Assembly (NCBI RefSeq): GCF_000003855.2
Contig: NW_003101682.1
Location: forward strand, 1,429,148 to 1,493,147
Source of the DNA: Blastomyces gilchristii SLH14081
Lineage: Eukaryota; Ascomycota; Eurotiomycetes; Onygenales; Ajellomycetaceae
Length of the DNA: 64,000 nucleotides
Direction: 5' to 3'
Shown: piece by piece, positions 49,179-58,539 of the stretch
Layout: each line of letters opens with the position of its first letter
Position numbering within the stretch: position 1 is the stretch's first letter
Position numbers and translations under genes: made by a program
Notes under the pieces: generated by a model
Told to the model about the DNA's origin: nothing
What the model saw: only the letters and a program-made list of their open reading frames with translations
The model's database searches: none

Positions 49179-49608
49179 CCTAGTGCAATGGGTAAGTACC
49201 CAAGAAGGCTGAGCTGGGAAGCTTAGGGACGGTCGAGACTCTCCGCAGCAAGCTGGGTTTTCCCGCATATGTGTTCTTCATCTAGTGCTAGCGTCGGTTG
49301 GGTTGGTTTTGATATGGTTTTCAATTTCGTCGGGTCCGGAAACAAGCTCTTATAACGAACAGCTGTGCATATTCTACGCGTGAGATGGGGGTCGTTGTAC
49401 ATGTATGTACAAACATTCTCACTCGACAGTTCCAATGCAACCGTTTCATATAGTCGATATCTACATGGACGCGTCCATTCATCCCTTTGAAAAGAAAAGA
49501 AATTATGTGCATTTCGTACTGCGTCATAAGTTTAGCCTATACCCCTTAATTACACTCCCCCAGTTACAGAATATGAAATCAAAATGTTCACATCTCGCTC
49601 TAGACAAT

Positions 49609-49652
<44 letters not shown>

Positions 49653-49672
49653 CTCAGCCAAACCCACTCACT
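49179..49672. other. Convergent 3' region
   Basis: 3' flank of nup84. Contains a 41-nt poly(A) at 49610-49650. No gene. Confidence 0.55.
49610..49650 (+). repeat. Poly(A) tract, 41 nt
   Basis: Uninterrupted A run next to the 3' end of the cyanamide hydratase pseudogene. Confidence 0.93.
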
Positions 49673-50650
49673 TCATTCATATTTCTCCATAAGCTTATTC
49701 CCCAGCACCTTAGCCGGAAACTCCTCTTCCCCCAGCGCCGTCGTATGCGCCCATGGCTTCAAACATTCTCTTGCCGAATGGTAGCCGCGAAGCAATCTGC
49801 CCATTTCAACCCGGGAAAAGCTGCATTTGCATTTTCGATCGTAGATGGATGGACGAGGTCCTCGTAAGTGCCAGTGTTGTCTATTTTTCGGAGAATGTCA
49901 GTCAGGGGTGGGGAGTGTGGGGGGGGTTGAGTTTAGAAAAGTGCGGCGGTTTAAGCAAAGTCATCCCGCAGAGAGAGAAACCAACCAACCCAAACCAAGC
50001 ACCGAGATATATATCAGAGGGGGGGAAATAAGAAATGGTAGATCCACGATACCGAAAATCGTCGCTAACTGCAGCAACTGTCCCACCGCCGTAATCTTCC
50101 CAACCTCACATAGATCCTGATGTCGAATAATCGCCTCCGCCACACTACACTCTCCGCCTGCTCAGCCGGCGCCACAGCCAACTCTCCACCACCACCACCA
50201 CCTCCTCCTCCTCCTCCTCCTCCCCCTCCTCCCCGCTTCATATCCCTCAACACCTCCACCGCCAGCATCCCCCCCATAAAACTCAAAGCTCAACCTTGTC
50301 CTCCGCAAGTCCTCGTCCGTCGTCCCAATATCATGCAGCATGCAGGCCAAGAAATACGTCTCGTCACTAAATGACCAGCTGGGAAACCGATGGCGCTTTA
50401 TGGCTAGGCCGAAGTGGTAGACGCGCCTGCTGTGGTTGTAGGTTGGGGTGGGGAGGTGCTCGGAGGCGTATGCTTGGATACGGCTGGCTAGAGGAGTCTT
50501 CGGGGGGTCGGGGTATCGGAGATGGAGAGGGGCGGGGCGGGAGTGGTGGGCGCGGGGTATTCGGGAGTGCTAGTGAGGAGGGCGGGGGACGGAGGCGGGG
50601 ACGGCTGTGAAGCCGTGGGTTGTTACTGGATCGTCGGAGGGGTTGGACAT
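49673..50650 (-). pseudogene. Cyanamide hydratase (HD domain) pseudogene
   Basis: Segments in several frames line up along one fungal cyanamide hydratase, a metal-dependent HD enzyme that hydrates cyanamide to urea. In order: MSNPSDDPVTTHGFTAVP, TPTYNHSRRVYHFGLAIKRH, YFLACMLHDIGTTDEDLRRT with the HD pair intact, GGMLAVEVLRDM, AEAIIRHQDLCEVGKITAVG, FAATIRQEN and KPWAHTTALGEEEFPAKVLG. One intron fits (GTATCG donor near 50055, AAATAG acceptor near 49889). Frame breaks: a stop at 50570-50572 before the next segment, a C/G-run shift at 50502-50507, an extra base in the 7-G run (50269-50275), a 5-bp tandem duplication at 50142-50151, and a one-base loss near 49761. An in-frame GGN microsatellite inserts about 16 Gly. 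Some shifts are in homopolymers and could be assembly errors; the 5-bp duplication is not. Confidence 0.78.
50186..50234 (-). repeat. (GGN)n microsatellite coding poly-Gly
   Basis: GGA/GGT triplets (read on the minus strand) expanded inside the cyanamide hydratase pseudogene, between DMKR and ELAVAPAEQ. Confidence 0.88.
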
Positions 50651-51399
50651 CTCTGTTTTGTTTACCTTTTGGGGGGCTTTTCGTGGTTTGAGGGGAGAAT
50701 TAAATTACATAACCTTGAGTGGGGGGAAATGGAAATTCATTTAGACAAATGAAGCTTTTCATTATCTTATTATTGTCTGCGTGATGAGATCATTATCAAA
50801 ATTTTACACTTGTGCGCGCCGACGTCATCGCATTTCGAGAGGAAGTCATTGCTCATAAGAGAACCAAAGGCACTGGCGCTAGGAAAATACGATCGATCAA
50901 TGACAAGACATATCTTGGGGTCTGAATAATCTCTCCAAGGCCTTTCTCCAAGGCCTTCCTAGACTGATACAGAACTCTGTAAGGGTGCTGATTAACTAGC
51001 TACGTTACTAGTGATAAGACCAGGGATTTTTATATCTATATCAGACTCCAACGTATGAAAGCCGACGAGCGTCTTCCGGAAATGAATGGATACGATTTAC
51101 TACCCTGGCAATATTCGAAGCGCTCCCAGCTATAGCAATATGTAATAATATGAACATAGGAGACCGTTTAAGACAAGATGCGATGGCGGCCGCTCGTCTG
51201 CCTAGGATAGGTAGTCTGGCCCGCGGGCTATCCTTTCTCATGTCGAACAGGTGAATGTCGGACTCCGGAATACTTGTCAGTATACATACCAATGGGCAAT
51301 GCAATGGTTGTTATCTTCCCACCACCCCCTCCCTCCCTTAAGATCCAGCCAACATATAACTGGTGATGGCAGGGGGTGCTCTGCTCTGTTACCTTGTGT
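50651..51399. other. Intergenic, no gene seen
   Basis: Upstream of the cyanamide hydratase pseudogene and 3' of the P450 relic. Only short frames. Confidence 0.45.
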
Positions 51400-51907
51400 A
51401 ACCATGAGCCATCCAATGGTGTATCGAGTGCCTATCCCGGCGGCAAACGGCAGGTAGTATGGCCTGGGTTGGGCTCAACTCGGAGATTCGATGAGATGGA
51501 ACATCTCCGGATCAAGGCAGAAAGGTCTCCCTGAAGCCAATAAAGAAAAGACAACGATGAATATACCAATTGGGAGAAGTTTGAAAGATGGGCAAATATA
51601 CCCATTTTGTAATTGTTGTCCAGTAAGAGCAAATTTCATCAAAGTAACTGCTGGTTTCCATGTGGCATTCAAGTCTAGGCTTGCACTCGTCCCTCCTCTC
51701 CTTGCCATCAAGAATACCCCTTCACAAGCTCCATTTACTGCAGAGATATCGTGCTTCTTCGCTCACCATCCACCCACTGCCTACCAAGTATTTCTGGGAC
51801 AAGATGGTACCCTCAGTATCCCATGTGAAGGCATGGCGGAAAGACTCGATCTCCACCATTGTATGGGCGCGCGTCTGAATCCACGCATGGGAGTGGTGCA
51901 ACGACAC
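51400..51907 (-). pseudogene. Probable cytochrome P450 relic lacking the heme Cys
   Basis: Broken minus-strand fragments occur in the order expected for the C-terminal part of a P450. EGTILSQKYLVGSGWMV resembles the substrate-recognition strand before the meander. RPFCLDPEMFHLIESPS resembles the xxPExFxxxRF region. YLPFAAGIGTRYTIGW then matches the heme-binding loop FxxGxxxCxG, with the ligand Cys replaced by Thr (codon 51418-51420). In-frame stops separate the fragments. The family cannot be named. The call rests on the motif order and could be chance similarity. Confidence 0.4.
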
Positions 51908-53311
51908 GCAAACTCCTTTATTATCTCCGCTCGTGAAACGGTAATTTTCCGTGGATAATATAGCTGCGCGTCAGCACCTGATATTTTGCTGGGGGGCATG
52001 CATGCAAAGAGCTTCCATTCTCCGGTGATAAACTGAAGAAGAAGCAAGTGCGTATGAGACGTAGCGAAACGGTGTCAGCTGGGGTTGTCTGTCGTAAGGG
52101 ATTCTGCGCGGTGAACTCTCCTCAGACCCCCTCCATTTTCTCATAAATAGGATTACGTTTGTTTCCCTGACAAAACTTCTCCGGCTGAAAAAAGTCTCAC
52201 GTAAAAAATATGCGTGTGCGGAATTACCCGAAAGGGTTTTTTCTCTGATAACTATATATTATATATGCAACGCACCAACAGACAGACAGACATATGAATC
52301 CCTTCGGAGCTAGTAGCACAGCTTAACGACAAAGTATTGAATTTCGGACCCCATTACTAAATGGGCTGTGCTTCTTGATATATACACAGTCACCATGACT
52401 GGCACTTGACCTCTAGCCTCGAAGCAATCCGGTAGATTTCTCTAGTTGAAAATTTCTCGACGAACACCCCTCCCCCCCCCCCTCTCCCCCTTCCCGAATT
52501 CCCCACTCTGCCGTGCCCATCTGAAGATGTCGTAACCAAAAGCACACCCTTCTTCCTCAAACAGAAGGGAAGGCAACAAAGCCGCGTGAAAAAAAAAAAG
52601 GAATAAAGGAAGAGAAAAACAGAAGGATCTATCCGTCAGCCTAGCTTAGTTACTCCGTAGTTAGTTAGTTAGTTAGAGATTCAGCTTTCCATACGCAGTT
52701 CACCCGGAGGTTATTGCATTAAATTTGCACATTATTGGATGCGGTGAAACGGGAAAGCCAATAATGAAATAGAGCTGTGCAATCCATTCATTCCCACCTT
52801 ATCCGCAGTATCTGTGTGTCCGCGTGTGTTGTGGGCCAACAAAGGGTATGAGGTTGGAAGGGGGAGGAAGGACTATGGATTGACGTGAGGGGGGGGGGAG
52901 GAGCATGCTTTGCTCCAGATCCGGCAAAGTTATTTGTCCCTGCATTTGTTCCTATGCATGTGCATCCTTATTCTTGAATGATGGGTGGCTATTTACACAC
53001 GGCGAGAAGTATATTTGTATAACCGCGTAAATAGAGCATGCGATACGTACATACATGCTCCGTAGTGTCATCAGTTGAATCAGTTGAGAATCATGGAGCC
53101 AAATCAGGCATTTTAAAAACAAAAAACTAGCGGAAAGTTTGTAAATGCTGCGTTTTCGTTGGTCGAATAGGCTTTGTTCATTATCAAGCATTTGGATGTG
53201 ATCTGACATTGGAACTTTCTCTGGCAAGAAAAAAGAAACGCTGTCATGTATGAGCGTGAATTGTTATCTCCGGATCTTGCTATTCTCTCAGCTTACTAAT
53301 AGTTATGTATA
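51908..53311. other. Intergenic, no gene seen
   Basis: Single-copy, GC-normal sequence up to the transposon island. Contains (TA)n near 52255, poly(C) near 52470, TTACTCCGTAG near 52651 and (GTTA)n near 52660. Small frames not supported. Confidence 0.45.
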
Positions 53312-53531
53312 TGTTGGGGGTCCCGCGGTTGGTCGGCCCTTCTACCAGCAGGCGCTGGTGATGATTGAGCTCTTTTGCCCCAGTAGTCTACAGATTATGA
53401 GACTGTTAAGTGTGAGCCCTGCTGTGATCAACATGCATGAGTTCAATCTCAGAATAAACTTAAAAATTTCTAACAAATATTCTGAATATTTTAACAGTAT
53501 TAAGAGATATCTCAGAAGTATACTTTAGAAG
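53312..53531. repeat. LTR-like repeat copy 1 at the island boundary
   Basis: Starts TGTTGGGGGTCCCGCGG, the TG expected of an LTR end. Aligns without gaps to 53655-53874 at an offset of 343 bp. Its first 130 bp keep normal GC; the AT-rich domain begins inside it. May be the left LTR of the chromoviral relic. Confidence 0.6.
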
Positions 53532-53654
53532 TTCTGTAAACTCTAGAACTGAGTAATTCAGTTCATTATTAAAAAGAAGTCATTGTGAGAAGATCACTGA
53601 AAAGAGTCACTGAGAGAAAGTACTGTACTCTGTGATAGTTAATCTGAGAGAGAG

Positions 53655-53874
53655 TATTAAGAGTTCTACAGTTAATCAGCTCTTCTATCAGTAGATACTA
53701 ATGATAATTAAGCTCTTTTATCTCAGTAGTCTACAGATTATAAGACTGTTAAGTATAAGTTCTACTGTAATTAATATATATAAGTTCAATTTCAGAATAA
53801 ACTTAAAAATTTCTAATAAATACTCTGAATATTTTAACAGTATTAAGAGATATTTTAGAAGTATACTCTAAAAG
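53655..53874. repeat. LTR-like repeat copy 2, heavily mutated
   Basis: Gap-free match to 53312-53531 in which almost every difference is C to T or G to A, for example GGTCGGCCC against AATCAGCTC. A textbook repeat-induced mutation pair. Confidence 0.65.
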
Positions 53875-55408
53875 TGTAAGAATAAGTGCTCGCAGGCAAT
53901 TATTCGGGTATTTGCAGCTTGATGTGATATGTACTATTAACTACTAGAAGTATTTACAGTAGAAAGATAAAATGTAGAGATTAAATATATAATAGCATTC
54001 AAGCTGAGTTATGAATAGTATTCATGAACTTCAGTCTATATAGTTATGTGTAGTCAAGAGCTGCTAGCTCTATTAATTATATAAGAGATAGAAATAGAAA
54101 TAAAGAATCTGTGAGAAGTGAGATTTCTTATATATCTTTCTCTCTCTAAGACTTTGTCTACAAAGTCTTTCACTGAGTGACTTCATAGAGTCAGCTCAGT
54201 ACTGCAGTGATACTTACTAAAAACTCTTCATATCTATAAAAAAACCTCAGTGAGAAAAAATCTCTTGTTATTATAAAGAGAAAAGAGTCTGTCACTCAGT
54301 TTCTTATTCTATAAGATTCTTTATAGTTTACAGATTCTTCTCTGACTATTATACAGATTCATCTCATATCTTTTATATAGAAGAGTTCTGATTGACTCTT
54401 AATTATTTTCACAAGATTCTTATGTAATCATTATATAAATTCATCTTATAGATGAATCACTCTCTATAAGATTATTCTTATTAAAGAGAAGTATTTACAA
54501 GTTAATCTTTCACTTATTCTTATAAATTATTATTCTTTAACACTGTAAAATTGTAAGGAATTTTTCATTCTTTTATTAACTCTGTAGAATTGTAGAATCA
54601 AGATATCTACAGTCTGTAATTACTCTTTATAGTTATATAGAAAGATTCAGATCTATAATTTATAATCACTTTTATTTACTAGAGTGATCTGACTGTTCTG
54701 TGAGATCACTCACAGTGTAAATAAATCTCTCTAAAGTAGTATAAATATCTCAGATCTGTCTGTAGAATCTCATCTTCTTTTTTCTTTTTCTATAACAGCT
54801 TTCATTTTTATAAACTGTGAGTATTCTCATTTATCTGTGAAGTATTTTTACTCAGATAATAGAGAGAGAGTGTTTCTGACAATGTCTATATATTAATTCA
54901 AGAACTTCTTAAGAATAAAAAATTTTTCAATTTTAATATCTTTATAAATAATATTTGATCACTGCTGAGCTTCTTATAAGTATCTCTGCAACTTCTCTGA
55001 TCACTTTTTACTGACTAATGAAGCAGAGACACTGCTGCTTATAACTGTGTCTTCACTCTTCTTAGCTCTGTCACTGCATCTGATCTTCAGATCAGCAGTT
55101 AATCTCATATCTTCTTCAGATCAGTCTCTGACTTTAAGTAGTATAATTCTCTTCTTTACTGTAAGTCTTCTTATAAGTAATTTCTTACAGACTCTAGCTA
55201 ACAGTTCTTATAAAGCTCTCAGTGATGCCAGTGTCTTCTGCAGTTCTACAGGCCTATAATTACTCTCTCTCTGTTCACACAATCTCTGACCAGATATATG
55301 TGAATATGCCTAGGTTTTCTATCAATGATTCTCACGCTGCAGCATATTTTCACAATCTTATTATTAATAAGAGATGAGTTTCTGAGTACCTGTAAAATCT
55401 AAGTAATT
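53875..55408. other. AT-rich mutated transposon sequence
   Basis: CpG-poor, low GC, no intact gene. Probably decayed flank of the gypsy element. A less mutated patch at about 55020-55270 stays open on the minus strand for much of its length (for example SNYRPVELQKTLASLRALQE) without a recognised family. Confidence 0.5.
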
Positions 55409-55426
55409 AAGATAATATAAACATCA
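55409..55426 (+). repeat. Left target-site duplication of the LINE
   Basis: AAGATAATATAAACATCA, matching 62892-62909 at 17 of 18 positions (one C/T difference). Confidence 0.7.
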
Positions 55427-55980
55427 AGCACATACAACAACCGCTCCACCACGAACTCGCTCGATTTTTCGAATAAGAACCCGCCGATAGATCCATCGAA
55501 AAGCCCTCGATCACACGAGCATTTTGACCCCATCGCCGACCGCATACCCCGTGTGGTGGTGGAGTTATCCAGCCAAACGTGAACCAGACGTCGTTCGGAA
55601 CTCCTGCGTGGGATTATCCCCCATTCTCCCCTACCACACCACAACCCCGGGCCAAATTGCCATACAAATTGTTAGGTGAAGAGACCTAGCCGTATGCACC
55701 AATCTTCTCAATTTTGGAAGATCCCCGATCTGTAGTTGTGGAGATATCTGAGGAGCGACCTCCGCGAAAACCCTGTCCATCTTTGATTTTCCAAAACACC
55801 AACGCCAAGTCCCACCCTCGTACCGCCCTTCCCAATCTGGCCCATCCCCGGCAGAAAAATACAAAAAGATACCTCGGCGATAATATCAAGCACATAATCA
55901 ACAGACAACGAGTCAACAGCACATCAACAACTATAAAATCAGTATACCCCAAGGTCTGACTGAGCCTTTGATCCCTGCAC
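55427..55980 (+). other. GC-normal 5' segment of the LINE
   Basis: Sharp island of CpG-containing sequence (for example CGCTCGATTTTTCGAATAAG) that starts exactly after the left target duplication. Short frames on both strands have no recognised domain. Best read as the LINE 5' untranslated region that escaped mutation. Confidence 0.55.
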
Positions 55981-56911
55981 AGTGAGATATATTAAATCTA
56001 GTTTTAATACCTCAATATTCAATAGATTCTGCAAGGGATTGAGAACAGCAACACTAGGTTTCTATTGAATTTGAGAATTAACTCTATATTGATATAATCA
56101 TTGACAAAGTCTTCTATTTTGAGATATAAATAACCAGTTCCTCTACATCCCGCTGACAATATTTATATTATCATATAGAAATAGACTTATATTCTCTATA
56201 ATATCAAGACTCTGAAGAGGGAAAGTCTTGATAGAGAATATACAGTAGTGCATATCTTAGCAGTTTCTATCTCATTCTTCTGCAGCAGTTAATGCAAAAA
56301 AAAAGATCTTAGAAATAGTTTTTTACTTCTCTTGAAAAAGTAAGGTGTTTTTCTCTGGGTTTTACACAATATTCTTACAAAGAATTAAAAACAGAGTTGT
56401 TTTCTGTCATAATTTCATATTCTTTTAAGTAAGAATTACTTTTTCAGTGGCTGAAGAGCTTTTATTAATACTTAATTCTTTTTTACACTCTTTATTAACT
56501 GATTTGAGTTGCACACTTGTTGTGTGAGAAGAATTGAATGATTTAGAATAAAATTGAATAGTTTTAATCAATTTCTCTGCAAAAAATTGATTTATTTTTT
56601 ATCAGTTTTTCTCTCAAAAACTGTCATATCATCTGATTTATTATCAATTGATATCATACTTTTTCTCACTGTATCTCAAGAAAGAGATTGTAAAGATTTT
56701 ATTGATTTATCTTAAAAATCAATTTTAGTTTATTAGATTCTCTTCAAAAATCTAACCTAGTTACTGAACTAGTGTGAAAAAAATCAGATGTTTTATACAC
56801 AAAAGTCTTTTATTCTTCTTTTGAAACAGTCTGACCAACTTTTCAATTGAAAACAGACTTAGAAATATCTCAATTGAAATAGTCTGACCAACTTTTCATT
56901 GAGTGAAAACA

Positions 56912-58516
56912 ATGAGTTCAAAAATACACTTAGTTGATGTGGAAAAAGATGCTTTCTCAAATGCTATTTCTGAGATTGAAATTCTGAAGAGAAGAAAGAA
57001 AGAAGAAATAGAGAAACAACAAGTTCTTGAAATACAGGAACTTGAAAAAGTAAGTAAGATTCTTGAAAAGCAGTGTCTGAGTGAGATGAATGAAGAAGTT
57101 CTGTTAATTCTTCATGCTCAGGCTAGACAACTATAGGAGATGATCAAGTTCAAACTTGGAATCTCAAACACAGTTCAAAAAACCTTGAAAATTCCTAGTA
57201 CAATCACTGACTCTTCATCTTGTCCTTCTTCTTTCTTTTTTCCTACTTCTTCTTCTTCTTTGAATCAGAAGAAAATATATGCTCAAGCAGCTGAATCTGC
57301 TGTCTCTAAACCTGCTGTCTCAAAACCTGCTCAAAATCCTGAGAAAACTGAGAAGAATACTGCTCATGCCTCTATTCATAGAAAAGTGGAAAAGAAAATG
57401 CAAAAAGAGAAAAACTTTCAAATCTCCAGAAATAGAAGACTCATTCTCAAAGTCTCAAACCAGGACATTCTGCAAAGAAACAAGCTAAACTCAAATCTCA
57501 TTTTCAGAATCAGAAATGAAATTAATCAGCAGTTCTTTTCTCAGTTGATGACTGATATTGAAGTTCAAAAACCAGTTATAGCTTCAATTGAGCCATCATT
57601 CTTTGAAAACTCCATCATTCTGACTACAATGCCTGAATTCAGTGCTGAATTCCTTATTCAGAATGAGAATCTCTGAAAGTCAGTAGTAGAATCTTTGCTA
57701 AACACAACAATTCTATCTGAAAGAGATGAAAAGTGAGACAAATTCATTCTTCATGATATTCCAGTTGAAATTTTTGACTGTGAAGAAGAAATGCTACTTC
57801 TCAAAAATGAATTAGAAGAATACAACTCTATTCAACTGAGAAAGAAGCCTGTATGACTAAATTCAATTGAGTTCAGACAAAGCAGGAGAAATGCCTCTGT
57901 TCTAGTATATACAAAAACACTTGAACAGTCAAAGATCTCTGAAGTAAGAGTAGCAGGTTTGAAAATGAGAGTTCATGAATACAAAGACTCAAGAATGAAT
58001 CTCAAAGCTCAAACACAGTGTTCAAACTGTCAAAGATATGAATACTTTGCAATCTCATGTTTTAGAGACTCAAAATATGCATTCTGTGCCAGAGATCACA
58101 AAACTAGTGAGCATAAATGTGAAACATGCTCAAAAAGAGATGAAATTTGTCAATATACTCTGCTTAAGTGCTCTAATTGCAAAGAAAAACATGCATCTAG
58201 CTCAAAAGAATGTATGTTTGCTTCTAGAACTCAAAAGAACTGAAGAAAAGATGAAGCTCAAAGTCAATCTAGAACTGAAGAGAAGAGTCAAGCCAGTAGA
58301 CTTACAACTGCAAGCTCAAAAAGAAGAAACTCTCAACTATCTAAGTCTTCAAACTCTAATTCTCCAGCTAAATGTAAACAGAATTTGAATCCTCAAACTC
58401 CTGTTAAGATTAGAGAATTGAGAAATGACTCTGATGATAAACTAGATATAATGCAAGCAGTTGAGATTTCTACTTTTCAGAACAGTTATAATCTACTATC
58501 TGATGATAGTGATTAG
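56912..58516 (+). pseudogene. LINE ORF1 (zinc-knuckle protein) with internal stops
   Basis: One frame runs from ATG 56912 to TAG 58514-58516, interrupted by one TAG and four TGA codons. The product would be a nucleic-acid-binding ORF1 protein. It has an N-terminal charged coiled coil (ILKRRKKEEIEKQQVLEIQE), a Ser/Pro-rich middle, and C-terminal Cys/His knuckles (CSNCQRYEYFAISC, then CARDHKTSEHKCETC, then CSNCKEKHASSSKEC). In the first knuckle the usual Gly-His is Glu-Tyr, both explained by G-to-A and C-to-T changes. The stop positions fit former Trp (TGG) or Gln codons. Confidence 0.82.
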
Positions 58517-58539
58517 ATTCTACTCTACTCTCTTTTAGT

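Noticed and set aside
1..53311. CRISPR arrays or biosynthetic gene cluster
   Set aside because: No regularly spaced repeats, which would not be expected in a fungus, and no core synthase; neighbouring genes are unrelated housekeeping functions.
55399..55959. Protein-coding gene in the GC-normal island
   Set aside because: Frames on both strands are short and unrelated to known domains; its position fits the LINE 5' untranslated region.
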